Origin: Nepenthes gracilis
Lineage: Eukaryota; Streptophyta; Magnoliopsida; Caryophyllales; Nepenthaceae
Reading direction: 5' to 3'
Assembly (NCBI GenBank): GCA_033239525.1
Contig: BSYO01000009.1
Coordinates: 18,559,299-18,623,298 of the forward strand
DNA: 64,000 bases
Notes under the pieces: model-generated
The model's input: only the letters and a program-made list of their open reading frames with translations
The model's database searches: none
What the model was told of the DNA's origin: nothing
Translations under genes and position numbers: made by a program
In this document: positions 1 to 11,828 of the stretch, piece after piece
Layout: every line of letters begins with the position of its first letter
Position numbering within the stretch: position 1 is the first letter of the stretch

Positions 1-86
1 ACAAATTTGATGGCTAACGGTTGACAGGGGATTTGAGTGTGTTCCGTTGTATTGGGTTGGGTGTATCCAGGTTTTGAATCCTAACG
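1..86 (+). mobile_element. 3' end of a copia-type LTR, cut by the window edge
   Basis: This stretch matches the terminal part of two other LTRs in the window: 9575-9652 on the plus strand and 26281-26360 on the reverse strand. Shared words include a TTCCGYTGTRTTGGRT-like core followed by GGGTGTATCC and an end like GAATCCTAAC. It stops where chromovirus-like LTR sequence begins, so it is probably a copia LTR inserted into or next to that LTR. The rest is outside the window. Confidence 0.55.
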
Positions 87-1325
87 TATATGAGTAAATT
101 ATAGCAATTTTAAGACATGTAGGGCATATATTTAAGAATTTAGAATATGATAGACATTATATACAAAAATTAAAATATATGAGGGTATTAAATTAAAATT
201 TCAGAACATGTATGAATATAAATGCAACAACTTGCTTGACAATACCATATATGTGATTTAAAGATATAAATTTCATAAAAATTATAAAGAATGGGTAAAA
301 ATTTATACATATAAAGTATAAACATTTTAGTTTTAAAAATATGGCATGTATGAGCATTTAAAATAATAAATATTCAAGAAAGTAGAAAAAAAATTAACAA
401 AGGAAAAAGGCTTGAGATGCACCTACCTCATCTTCAAATTTACCAAATTATTTTCTTAGATTACTTCAAATGTCATCTTCTAACCTTTTATCTTTCCTTC
501 TATCTCTTCTCATCTTCTCATTCTTTCTCTTCTCTCAAACATCAGGCAAAAGTGATTGAAAATCAGTCGGCTCAGACTTATATAAAAGACTGATGCACGT
601 GCATCCATCAAGTGCACATCAAACGCTAAGATAGAACACTACGGCACACGAATATCCTTTAGCCATACATTAGGTATTAGCAATCTATCAAGAGTGCGTA
701 TAAGTATCCTTTGGGAGATGTGCAATATGCTAAAAGTGAGCTTGAGCGCCAATCAGACGTCTTTCAAGTACAATCCTTCCGCCCAAAACACATAGGTGTG
801 CATTTCAAGTATCAGTCAAGCATCTTTCAATTCGACATGACTGAATCCAAAGTTAACTTTGATTCAATTCTCTATTTGACATCAAAATATTTATTTTTTA
901 ATTTAATTAATTATGATCAAAATTATAATTTAAAACTCGCACTGTACTCTACTTTTCTCCCATTCCTCCCTCAAAATGACTGGACAATCACGTCAAATAT
1001 TTGATAAACACAATTAGTATATGAATATTATATAGGCGTGTAACAAGCACCCTTAATTTGTTCATCTGTGCATAGGCACCGTATCATGTACTGCTCAGGC
1101 ATCAATATACTATCCAAACTACATATGAGTGCTTAATATGCACACATTAGGTATGTAATTTCTGTCTCAAAAATATATGGGTGTGAGACAGACGCCTATT
1201 AAATGTTAGGCTCAATTCCTCAAAGTTAAAATTTTTTTTTAATTTTATAATGCATAATTATTTTTAAATTAAATAAAAATTTATATTAATAATGTCATAA
1301 TTCATAAATAAAATTGAATATTACA
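87..1325 (-). mobile_element. Partial chromovirus (Tekay-like) LTR, reverse orientation
   Basis: Read on the minus strand the piece begins TGTAATATTCAATTTT and then follows the layout of the other chromovirus LTRs here: an AT-rich start, a GC-richer stretch with CACGTGC-like words, a TATA-like TTATATAA near 580, and a GA-rich leader (TC-rich on plus, 430-545). The distal part is missing, apparently lost to or displaced by the copia piece at 1-86. The open frame at 711-1004 lies inside it and is not a gene. Confidence 0.6.
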
Positions 1326-2405
1326 ATATAAGATAAAATTATATATATAATAAATTTAAAACAATCAAATATTTTATTAAACTACATATGTTAAAAGCTT
1401 CATAAATCTTAAAATTTTGAAAATATTTGTAAAACATAAAATATAAAATATATTTTTTACCATATATTTTTTAAAAGTTAAAATTTTATATAAATTTTAC
1501 ATCTTAAAATTAAGATAGAAAATATATATCAATTAATTGCATAAAGATTTGAATATGGGAGTGGATAAACGTTATTTTCCTTGAGCAACATGAGTTCCCC
1601 TTGTTCTCGTAATTTGGATCACCATCGTCCACTCATAACCTAATTCAGTTAATGATCCTAACTCCTAATATTTCAATGGGTATTATATAAGGGACCATCA
1701 AAATTATATTTTACCTAATTTAATTAATGAACTAAAAATATTTAATTATTTAGGGTCCATCTAATTATTAAGATAGAAAAGTTTAAAATAAAAAAAAAAA
1801 GAAGATTAGAAAATAATTTTTAGATTCAGATTATATAAAAAAACCATAAGAAAACATATAATATAAAATATATATATTAAAAAACGTATTTTGTCATTAT
1901 TATTTAAAAAAATTTTTCCTTACTAATTTATTTCATTTAAATTTCCACCAAATTTATAGCCGCTAAACTATAGACAATTCATTTTGATGTCCACCAAACT
2001 TAGACAAACGTAGAAGTTAAGCTTTAGGTCACAGTTCATATATTCCGTGTATGAAAATGTCTGATTGCCTACTTCTTGGAGTGGAACCCCCAATTATTAT
2101 GACTTTACTCCAACTAATTACTATTGTATTAAAATTAATATATTAATTGAAGTTAAGCTTTACTCCAACTACTAACTAATTACTCCAACGCATATCTTAA
2201 AATTAATTGAATATATTTTAATAATTAATTATATAATTTGATAATATATTTTCAGCAACCTGTGCATAAGGTTGACACAAAGTCATGCAAATTGATTTCT
2301 CATGGACCATAACAAATAAGAGGTGAAAGGGATTCTCCATATAGGCCTTTATGATATTTAAATTAATAAGATATTCAAAATAATGAACAGACTGTATTAC
2401 CAATG
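1326..2405. other. AT-rich intergenic sequence
   Basis: I see no gene, RNA or recognisable element here. It is very AT-rich, with a short internal repetition of TTACTCCAACTA-like words around 2100-2190. Confidence 0.5.
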
Positions 2406-3027
2406 TGTTATAAAAAAAAAGAAAATATAATAAATATGGTAAGCGATGAGTAGATATTAAAGCATATTTGTGTAAGGGTCGATCGAAGGTCGGTCAATGG
2501 TCAACCAAGTGGCAAATGATACTAAAGGGTTGCATGATATTTATACAAGGGTCGGTTGAGGATCAATTAAAGGTCAGCAGAGTGGCTTACAACAAGCGCC
2601 TGTTAAAAGCATGAGCACCGATTCCAGATTGGGGCCACTCGATGTGCACCAGAGAGAGCACTTGTGTGTCAATTATAGTGGGTGGGTGCTTAGTGCCCCT
2701 CTAAAATAAAGTTGCACCAAATGTAATTTTAGGACAATCCGAAATTATTTTCTTACATAAGTAGCGCTGCATAGAAAGAGAAGAAAAAAAGATAGAAGAT
2801 GAAGATATTCAATATTTAGTTGAGACTTGATTTGAGTTTTGTTTTTTGTTAAAGTTGAGTACGTTACTTTAGAGTATATTTATATGACGTATTTTATTTG
2901 GTTACTATTATTTCTTATTGTACTTTCTTTTGTGAGTTGTTAGATGTGTTGAAAGATTTGTAATCAATTATTTTCCATTCAAGATTGTAATAAAGAGATT
3001 TTTGAGGGGGTTATTTATGATTGGCAT
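2406..3027 (+). repeat. Copia 5' LTR, first part
   Basis: Starts TGTTATAAAA, comparable to TGTTGATAATTC in the solo copy read from 27041 leftwards. It contains the family words GGTCGATCGAAGGTCGG and GTGGCAAATGATAC and a GA-rich leader near 2775-2805. It ends at GGCAT, the target site of the nested chromovirus. Confidence 0.7.
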
Positions 3028-5017
3028 TATAAAGTTTCAATTTCTAAAATATAATAATTATGAGCAATTTAGTTAATATAAGTGAATCGAGGTCAAAGAA
3101 TGTGGGAAAAATTGGGTTGAAAAGCCCAAAGATTCAAAATTGGCAGAACTAGGAACCGCCATTGTAAATTTTGAAATGTTAATCCGTAAATAAGATTCAA
3201 GTTTTAAATTATGATAATTATGATTTATTAAGCTAATATAATCAAAATTAGGGTCCAAGAATGCGAAATATTGGGTTAGAAGGGTCAAAACAGATCTCGA
3301 ATGGCGCGTGTGCAAAATTGACTCGCTGCAACCCTGTCCCAGGCTTGACACACACCCGAAACGTGCTTAAGCTCCCTCTCGAGCACTGTTCTAGCATAGG
3401 GACAGCCAACGTACACTCGAACGCCAGTTTGGTTATTTAAGCGTGCGTGACTTCTCTTTCCGTGATTTTTCTGTAGATCTGTGAGAGAGAAGAGAGAGAA
3501 GGAGAATGAGACTCTCGGGTTTATTTTTGACTTGGAACTAGTTAAAGAAGTTATAGATCAGGTCATGACAAGTATACCCATATACTTTTCAATCTCTTGT
3601 TGCACTTTTTATTTCGTTTTCTTTGGGTATGTTCGTTTGGATACCCGTCCAAATTTATATTTTGTAAAACCTATATCTTGAGTATGCATATTTGTTAATT
3701 TATTGTCCGATTTTCAAGTTTTGTGCAGTATTATACTCTAACGAAGTCCAAACCCGTGCCCCGTGATGTTTATCTGTTTATTTTGAAATTTATGTATGAT
3801 TTGACCTTAGAAAATTAAAACCCTAACTTCATGAACGTGGGTAATTTGATTATTTGGAGTTTATTTGCTTATAATTTGTATATGTTATTATACATGTTCC
3901 AGAAATAGTGTTGGATGCATTTGTGAAGGAATTTATAATCCGAAAATTCTAAAATTATGTTTGACTCATTGTTGTAAGAATTTTTTAAACGCTCCAAGTT
4001 TTATATTGATTTGTTCATATAATTAAAGGCATGTGATGACTTAAGTTCATAAGAACATGATTATGTGTATTTGTGTCCAAGAAATTTAAAAATATGAAAA
4101 GTATAAGAAGTGGATTTCACAATTTGTTAAGAATTATAAATCGTTCTTCGGAGAGTGAGAATTAAGTAATAAGAAATAAATGTGAAAATTTTCTTAAGAA
4201 TAAGATAAGAAATTGGAACTCTACAATTTATTATCCGATATTAGTTATCAGTTATCTGAATCCGTTATCTATTTTGTCAGTACCGGTATTACCATCTAAA
4301 TCCGTTATCTATTCCGTCAATATCGGTATTATTATCCGTATTTGCTTTTGTATGATTCTATAGGCAAAAAGGAATCATTAATTTGAATGCAATATCCGTA
4401 TCCAAAGGAAATCAGAAACAAGATAGGAAGTTAAATGTATTCTGAAAGTACATTTAATTATGCCTTATGTTTATACATCACGTATTATACTCCTATTTTA
4501 TTTCTTTACTTTATTTTGAATATATTACTTATTATCTTGTTATGTTTGTGTTTTATTAAATATTCGGCTCACTTTTTTCTATTTTCTTACCTTTAGATAA
4601 GTACAAGCTTATACCCAATGAGAAGGAGTAAAGCTCATGGGTTAAATTGGGCTTGGAGGATATTTTTGTGGTTTTGTGTATTGTATGGAGGTTTTATGTA
4701 TATGCTGGATGGATATGTGGATGTATTTTAGTTTTATTGATGATTTTTCAATTAGTTGAGTTTTTACTATGTATAGATGATTTTATATGTTTCCGCAGGT
4801 TTTTATGATTTGTATTTAAGTACCTACTGGTATCTCTTTATACCAACGTTGTGTCCAAAAATACGACGTTGGAGCCATTGTTATATTGTTGCTTTTGAAT
4901 CCTATGTGTTTGTTGTTGTGATATGTATATATATTTGTACAATTTTATATTTTGTTTGATGGCCATTTTACAGACGGAATCTTACCGATTTTTTATTAGA
5001 ATTTTTTGGTCGTCATA
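3028..5017 (+). repeat. 5' LTR of the 3-9 kb chromovirus
   Basis: 1990 bp. It has a TATTTAAG box at 3434-3441 just upstream of a GA-rich leader (3480-3510), the usual LTR promoter layout, and two 40-bp minisatellite units at 4259-4338. Small open frames inside (3481-3681, 4777-4959) are LTR noise. Confidence 0.87.
4259..4338 (+). repeat. 40-bp minisatellite in the 5' LTR, 2 units
   Basis: Two adjacent units built on AATCCGTTATCTATTYYGTC followed by ARTAYCGGTATTAYYATC. The 3' LTR holds ten units at the same place. Confidence 0.85.
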
Positions 5018-5019
5018 GT

Positions 5020-5030
5020 TGGTATTAGAG
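5020..5030 (+). other. Primer-binding site, initiator-Met tRNA type
   Basis: TGGTATTAGAG lies three bases after the 5' LTR. It differs by one base from the plant iMet primer site TGGTATCAGAG, as expected for Tekay-type elements. Confidence 0.75.
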
Positions 5031-5599
5031 AATGAGATACCTTAAGTATTATTTGAATTTTATGCGAAAATTTAGGTTAAAATAAGAGAGATTGAATAAG
5101 TAGATGGAGGCGTAGGATGATTTAGATCAAATAGTCCTAGTTATCCTAGTTAGTGTCTTAACCAAATTAAGTTAATTCTCTTAGGATAAAACTAAGTTAG
5201 GATTAGTTAGTTATATTTAACCGCATAGTGTATAGTATCCTGGTTAATATTTGAGTTGAATTGTGATCTGATCCGAATTGTTCTTATTTCAGAGAGAATA
5301 TTAGTAATGTCACATAGAAGGAGACTCTGTGCGGTGGTGGCCAGTTGCAGGATCGAGAAGTTAAGTGTATGAATTTGTTTGGAAGGATGACGAACATTAT
5401 AGAGTATATGGCGCGGTGCAAGCCATGATGGACTAAGTACTTGAAATAGGAATTCGTTAGAACCTTTGGGGCGAGTAAGATGAATTGATGAAATTATGTG
5501 TGGATGACTGAAAATTTAGGTTGTTCAGGAAATGAATGGTTTGATAATGGAGTATTGGAAAAATAAATAAGAGACTCGTTCGATCTATGGTAAAGGTTT

Positions 5600-7090
5600 G
5601 GTATTTTCTAAGATTGATCTGTATTCAGAGTGTTGTCAATTATGGATAATTGAGAGTAGTATCCGTGGCAACATTCAAGATAAAGATACGACCGTTATAA
5701 GTTCCCATAATACCATTTGGGTTTGTTGGTTCATTGACATTTTTGTGAATTTTATGGGGTAGATCTTCCGGCCATATTTAGGTCAATTTTGTGAGGGCCT
5801 TATCAATGAATTTAGAAAATTATGAGGGGGTATAAACTTTGTTTGAGGACTGTATCATGGATTGTGAAAGGTAATTAGCCGTGTGCTCAATTGATAAATG
5901 AATGTGAGTTTAGTTAATGGAAGTATTATATTGAGCATGTAGCTTCTTTGGTAGGATGATTATGGGTCTGTAGACCATTAAAGTGGTGGCTTATTAGAAA
6001 AGGCTGATTAATGTCACGAAAGTGTACAACTTTCTTAAGTCTAGCTAGATTTGATAAGTTATCTGTTAAGTGTTCATCGAAGATTGCGGCATTCATGGGG
6101 CGTTTGGTTTGGAAGTAATTGGTATTCGTTGTAATAAGATATATAGTGATAGTTTTCAAGGAATGAAGAGTAAATTGTCACCCTTATCGTTTGGGTTAAT
6201 CCCTAATGGATCAAGTAAATTATAGTAGAATGTGATGCTTTTGGAAAAGATTTAGGATTGTATTATCTTGCAGCGTGTATGGGTGCTATTTGGACAATTA
6301 TGGATTTGGCTGACCAGCATAGCCTATTTATCATGAATTTGAATGATACGTTCGGATTGAATAAGTTAGCCGATCAGTATGCCAACGAGATAGTAAGTTT
6401 GTCAAGTATTTGAATTTTGAGGCTTTGGAGGTGATCTAAGGTTGTGCCGAAATTTTTAAGTGATTGCTTCAATTATATTTTCTAAGTTAATTGTAACCTA
6501 AGGATTTTGGGATTTGCTTTTATGGTGATGATACATTTGGGATTTTTCTTATATTTATAGCTGCTATATAACCTAGATGTCCGATATGAATCAATAAATA
6601 TGAGTAACAAGAGGATTTTTAGTGAACCAATAAATAGTTAATCAGAATTGTGCAATAGAGCGTATGAGTCCATATATTTCAAGGTTTAGTTTCAAGTTCA
6701 AAGTGAATGATCATTTTCGAGACTTAGAATGAATTGAAGTAGGAGTTTATTAGTTCGTTTGAGATTTTGAATTACGTTAGAGAAATAGTCAATAAATTTG
6801 GTTTGGTTTCAAACTTAGGTAGATTAGCATGATATCTCCTATAAATCGATAATTGAGGAAGTATGTGATAGGGTTAAGCAATTGTGGGAGATTAGAAATT
6901 TGTCTTATGATAAAACTTCAATTAAGATTTTAGATAGAAAGTATCAGGTATTAAGAAGCAAGATAATTCAGTTGGTTGAGGTTCTCTAAAAAAATCATTT
7001 AATTATGGATGTGCCTTGGGAACGTAAAAAAGAAATTTGAAAGGATTGTCCCCGATAGTTAAAATTTGAGGTTCGTTAAATTTTAAGAAC
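5600..7090 (+). pseudogene. Remnant chromovirus pol: RT, RNase H edge, integrase core, chromodomain
   Basis: No open frame survives, but protein-level traits can be read across frameshifts and stops. At about 5670-5800 there is an RT trace (FKIKIRPL, then IIPFGFVGSLTF, matching the family's MPFGLTNAPATF, then FRPYLDQF). At 5990-6100 comes INVTKVYNFLSLAR and SKIAAFMGRL, the RT/RNase H border. At 6285-6400 lies an integrase trace (IWTIMDLADQ, then LNKLADQYANEIV). At 6890-7045 lies a chromodomain-type end (NLSYDKTSIKILDRK, then PWERKKEI). Much of gag, protease and pol is missing. Confidence 0.8.
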
Positions 7091-7115
7091 GAAATTTCTA
7101 TGAGTGGGGGAGAAT

Positions 7116-9457
7116 TATAGGGTACTAATTTCTAAAATATAATAATTATAAGCAATTAAGTTAATATAAGTGAATCGAGGTCAAAGAATGTGGGAGAAAT
7201 TGGATTGAAAAGCCCAAAGATCCGAAATTGGCAAAATCAAAAACCAACGTTGTAAACATTGAAATATTAATCCATAAATAAGATTCAAGTTATAAATTAT
7301 GATAATTACGATTTATTAAGCTAGTATAATCAAAATTAGGGTTTAAGAATGTGAAATATATGGTTAGAAGGGTCGAAACGGGTCTAAAACGACGCGTGTG
7401 CATAACTGGGTCGCTGCAGGCCTGTCCCTAGCTTGACCCACGCCTGACGCGCACTTGAGTCACCTCTCGAGCGTCGATTCCAACGGAGGGGCACCCGAAG
7501 TGTGCTCTACGAGCACTCGAACGCCAGTGTGGCTATTTAAGCGCACGCGACTTCTCTCTCTATCATTTTTTGGTAGATCCGTAAGAAAGGAGAGAGAGAG
7601 GGTGGAGAAGAGAGAGAGAATGAGGAGATCGAGGCTCTCAGGTTCATTTCTGGCTTGGAACTAGTTGAAGAAGTTATAGATTGGGTTGAGACAAGTACAC
7701 ACATATACTTTTTTTTTCTTGTTACACTTTTTATTCTATTCTCTTAGGGTATTTTCGTTTCGATATTCGTTCAAATTTATATTTTGTAAAACACGTGTCT
7801 TGAGCATGCATATTTGTTAATTTAATATCCGATTTTCAAATTTTGTGCGGTGTTATACTCTAACGAAACCTAACCCATGCCCCGTGATATTTATCCATTT
7901 GTTTTGAGATTTATGTATCATTTAGCCTTAGAAAATTATAAGCCTAACTTTATAAACGTGAATACATTGATGATTTGGAATTTATTCACATATAATTTGT
8001 ATATGTTATTATACGTTTTCTAGAAATAGTGTTGGATGCATTTGTGAAGAAATTTATAGTCCAGAAGTTCTAATGTTATGTTTGGCTCATTGTAGTAAGA
8101 ATTTCTTGAACACTCTAATTTTTATATTAATTTGTTCATGTAATTAAAGGCATGAGAAGGCTTAAGTTTATAAAAATATAATTATCTATATTTATACCCA
8201 AGAAATATGAAAAACATGAAAAGTATAAGAAGGGGATTTCACAATTTGTTAAGAATTATAAACCGTCCTCCAAAGAGTGAGAATTAAGTAATAAGAACTA
8301 AATGTGAAAATTTTCTTAAGAATAATGTAAGAAATTAGAATTCTACAATTTGTTATTCGATATTCATTATCAGTTATCTAAATCCGTTAACTGTTCCGTT
8401 AGTATCGATATTGTCATCTAAATCAATTATCTGTTCCGTCAGTATCAATATTGCTATTTGAATCCGTTATCTGTTTTGTTAGTACCGGTATTGTTATCTG
8501 AATCTGTCATATATTCTGTCAATGTCGGTATTGCCATATGAATTCGTTAGCTATTCCATCAATATCGATGTTGCCATCTGAATTCGTTATTTGTTCCATT
8601 AGTACCGGTATTTTTATCTAAATCCGTTATCCGTTCCACTAGTACCGGTATTACTATTTAAATTTATTATTTATTCCGTCAGTACCGGTATTGCCATCTG
8701 AATCCATTATTTGTTTTGTCAGTATTAGTATTTCCAGTTGAATTCCTTATCTATTCCGTTAATATTGATATTGCCATTCGTATCTACTTCTGTATGATTC
8801 TATAGGAAAAAATGAATCATTAATTTGAATGCAATATCTGTATTCAAAGGAAATCAGAAACAAGATATGAAAGTTAAATGTATTTCGAATGTGCATTTAA
8901 TCATGCCTTATGTTTATACGTCATGTATTATGCTTCTATTTCATTCCCTTAATTTATTTTGAGTATATTGCTTATTGTCTTGTTATATTTGTTCCTTTTT
9001 GAATATTTGACTTACTCTTTGCTGTTTTCTTGCTTTCAAAGGAGTATGAGATTATACCCGATGAGAATGAATAGAGTTCATGGGTTAAGCTGGGCTTGGA
9101 GGATGATTTTTGTGGTTTTGTACATTATATGGAGGGCTTATGTATATGCTAGATGGATATGTGAATATATTTTAGTTTTATTGATGATTTTTCATTGAGT
9201 TTAGTTTCCGTTGTGTATGGATAATTTTATATATTTTCACAAGTTTTTATGATTTGTATTTAAGTACCTAGTGGTATCTCTTTGTACCAACGTTATATCC
9301 AAAAATATGATATTGAAGTTATGAATATATTGTAACTTTTGGATCCTGTATGTTTATTGTTGTGATATATATATTTATATAGGTTTATATTTAGTTTGAT
9401 GGACATTTTATAGGCGAAATACAGTCGGTTTTCGGTTAGAATTTTTGGGTCGTCACT
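7116..9457 (+). repeat. 3' LTR of the 3-9 kb chromovirus
   Basis: 2342 bp, collinear with 3028-5017. It has a TATTTAAG box at 7536-7543 and a GA-rich leader (7585-7622). It is 352 bp longer than its partner, of which 320 bp is the expanded minisatellite at 8381-8780. The open frames at 7455-7664 and 8959-9198 are LTR noise. Confidence 0.87.
8381..8780 (+). repeat. 40-bp minisatellite in the 3' LTR, 10 units
   Basis: Ten tandem 40-bp units. Each begins AAT(C/T)CGTTAT-like, carries TGTTCCGTYAGTAYCGGTAT-like sequence and ends CATCTG-like. The units have diverged from each other, so the expansion is not recent. The partner LTR has only two. Confidence 0.87.
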
Positions 9458-9462
9458 GACAT

Positions 9463-9652
9463 TATTATTGTTATAGTGATTTGTTCAAAATATATTTCGT
9501 GATTTTTTTGTTGATTGAAAAATAATTTTTTACTTTAAAAATACTGTATATTATTTATTTTTTATACTCACGAGTTTGGTAATTGACATTTGATGGGGAT
9601 TCGAATTTGTTCCACTATATCGAGTTGTGTGTATTCGGATTGAATTCCAATA
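9463..9652 (+). repeat. Copia 5' LTR, second part
   Basis: Continues the copia LTR after the nested chromovirus. ATTATTATTGTTATAGTGATTTG aligns with the reverse solo copy, as does the run ATTATTTATTTTTTATACTCAC (9551-9572). It ends near GAATTCCAATA, which is the end shared with the piece at 1-86. Confidence 0.7.
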
Positions 9653-9879
9653 AGTTGAAAAGTTTATCATTCTGTGTTGAGTAATTTAATATGTAAAATA
9701 ATTTTGATTTTTTGGTAGGAAACGGTGAAAAATATTTTAACCCGTAAAGGAATAATAAAAATATTTTTAAGTAAGGAAGATAAGTAGTAGAAGATGAAGG
9801 ATGAGGAGTGATAATATATGAGAAATCTTACTAATTGTACGATCAAGTTATTCTCGCGAATAGTACTCTTCAAGAAGTT

Positions 9880-10430
9880 ATTGGCTTGTCGGATCTAATG
9901 GAGGTCTGAATGAAAGTTAAAAGTCAGTATAAGTCTAAATTCTTAACAATGAGGTTGCAAATGAAGAAAAAGTTCTATGGCCTTCATTTGTTGAAGGGGA
10001 AAGTTTTGAGAAATATTTGGATGTGTTTAATCGGATATCAACATAAATGTCGGCACATGATGAGAAAATTAAGGAGGAAAATAAGGCGCTGGTGTTGCTG
10101 GCTTTTTTGCCAACCTTATATGATCATATTATCGTAATATTATTATTTGAAAAAGATACGCTCAACCTCGACAAGGTCATCACTTCCTTTCTTATGAATG
10201 AATCAAAGTGGAAGGAAAATGTTGAGATTTTGAGGGAATTGAAACTCTTGGTATCTACCAGAAGTTAGTGACATGGGAGATTGATGGATCGAAGCTGCAA
10301 CTCGGAGAGGAGTAACGGTCAATCCAAACTACAATGTATGGGGTGCATTCATTGTGGTAAGAAAGACCACATGAAGTGAGATTATTTTAGAAAGAAGTAA
10401 AAGGAGGATGGAGGCAAGCGTAAAAGGGAG
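9880..10430 (+). pseudogene. Copia gag remnant with CCHC zinc knuckle
   Basis: Two overlapping open pieces (9910-10137 and 10047-10268) read as a Tork-type Gag across one frameshift. They contain a KKKFYGLHLLKGK segment, then YLDVFNRIST, then EENKALVLLAFLPTLYDH and KDTLNLDKVITSFLMNE. Downstream, at about 10337-10400, a knuckle reads CIHCGKKDHMK-stop-DYF, so the spacing of C-X2-C-X4-H is kept but a stop replaces a residue and the final Cys is Tyr. Non-functional. Confidence 0.78.
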
Positions 10431-10519
10431 GGGATTATGATAAAAATAATTGAGCCTCTATCGCCTCCTACGGTGACCTTCTAGCTATCCATGTAAGGAA
10501 TATACGGAGCTTTTCAAGC

Positions 10520-10830
10520 CAAAAGACGAATTGGGTGATGGATAGCAGTTCTTCAAACCATGCAACTTTAAGGAAATCTCTCTTCACCAACTATGCACCA
10601 GAGATTACAAGATATTGAAGATGGGAAATGATGGTTCGTCGAGTGTTATTAGAATCGGGGATGTTAGCTTGCGAACAAGCAATGGGATGAAGCTCGTGTT
10701 AAAGGACATGTGATATGTCTCAGATTTGCAGTTGAATACGATTTCAACTGGAAAGCTTGATGAAAAAGGGCTTTTGCATGACATTCGAAAAAGGCCAATG
10801 AAAACTCACCAATTGTACCTCAATTGTGGT
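10520..10830 (+). pseudogene. Copia protease remnant
   Basis: NWVMDSSSSNHAT near 10525-10565 matches the copia aspartic protease entry WVLDSGCSYHM. DSG has become DSS, so the active site is damaged. Further on, a YVSDLQLNTISTGKLDEKGL stretch (10712-10775) matches the DVRHVPDLKKNLIS block. A stop precedes YVSDL. Integrase and RT do not follow. The 10826-11127 part is unassigned internal sequence up to the 3' LTR. Confidence 0.7.
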
Positions 10831-11146
10831 AAGAAAAAGTAAACAATCAAGTCGGTTCTTAATGAAGGTTTCGATTGTCAAGGATAACACTAATGTGACC
10901 AATGTAGATATTGGTCAAAGTGGCAAGAAAAGGAGGTCGAGGAGGATTGCAATGGGGAGTAATTCTACCATGAAGGAGAAGCTAATGGGGAGTGGGAATA
11001 CTCTAGGTTCGGTAGAGTAAAAGAATATATCATTCAAATTTGTGGATACCGACACCAGGATCCCATTGGAGGGAAGGTTGCCGAAGGATAAGTGATGACG
11101 GTCATTGGTAAAGGTGAATGGTCTCACAAAGTCATGAGAGGAAGTT

Positions 11147-11828
11147 TGTTGGGTTTTGGTAACTCCCTTATTGGTACTACAACAAACGAATAGTTATCGG
11201 AAGGTCGCGCAATATTTATACAATGATCTATCAAAGATCAATCGAGGGTCAACCAAGTGGCAAATAATATTAAATGGTGCCTGAGGGGTGCCCAAAGTGC
11301 CAATCCTAGTAGCGCTTGTGCTTGAGCCCGTGGTGCTCTCAAGTATCGATTCATAGTATAAAACGTGCTGACTTGTTTTTAGGGTAACCACTTTACAGTA
11401 TTGAGACTTATAGTGCCGACTTTGTGAGAAAAAGAAGAAAATGAGAGATAAAAGGAAGAAGATGAAGATTCAAAAATCTGAGCAAATTTTGAATCGTATT
11501 CCAATCTCTATCGACCATAAGTATACTATTCTTGAAGTTGAGGTAAATATTTTACTGATTTTATTTATTATCTTTCGTCTTGTATTATCTACTGTTTATG
11601 CTTATTTGTGACAAGATGTTGTATCATTATATGTGATAATTTGTATAACTAAACTTATTACATAGTAGATATATTTCGAACAAATTGTCCAATAGTTTTT
11701 TACTTTAATTCTAAAGAGAATTTTTCACGTAAAAATTAAATATTTTTTATTATTTATAATTATTATTTGCTTATTGTATATTATTGATTAATTTCTCATT
11801 GTTCAAATAAGTGAATCTAATTCCTACA
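11147..11828 (+). repeat. Copia 3' LTR
   Basis: Begins TGTTGGGTTTTGG after the purine-rich GAGAGGAAG and ends near AATTCCTACA. It shares GGTCAACCAAGTGGCAAAT and the GA-rich leader (11430-11475) with the 5' LTR. TATAAAACGTG at 11358 is the likely LTR TATA box; the reverse copy has the same word. Confidence 0.65.

Larger units (their letters stand above)
3028..9457 (+). mobile_element. Chromovirus (Ty3/gypsy, Tekay/Del type) with both LTRs, defective
   Basis: Two long direct repeats bracket about 2.1 kb of decayed pol. Flanking pentamers GGCAT (3023-3027) and GACAT (9458-9462) fit a 5-bp target duplication with one transition. The 5' LTR ends GTCGTCATA, and three bases later comes TGGTATTAGAG, a primer site for initiator-Met tRNA with one change from TGGTATCAGAG. 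A purine tract GAGTGGGGGAGA (7102-7113) precedes the 3' LTR. The LTRs differ at many positions, so the insertion is old. The terminal dinucleotides are TA rather than TG, which I take as decay. Confidence 0.88.
2406..11828 (+). mobile_element. Degenerate Ty1/copia (Tork-type) retrotransposon, split by a nested chromovirus
   Basis: The element has a 5' LTR in two parts (2406-3027 and 9463-9652), a gag-protease remnant (about 9880-10830) and a 3' LTR (11147-11828). The LTRs share long words such as GGTCAACCAAGTGGCAAAT (2501 and 11250) and GATATTTATACAA-like sequence. The reverse solo LTR at 26281-27041 is an unbroken homologue. It shows that 3027 and 9458 were once joined: its strand reads ...ATCGGCATTATTTATAGTAGATTTG where this element has the chromovirus. 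RT, RNase H and integrase are not visible, so the internal part is deleted as well as interrupted. Clear target duplications of the whole element were not found. Confidence 0.75.
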
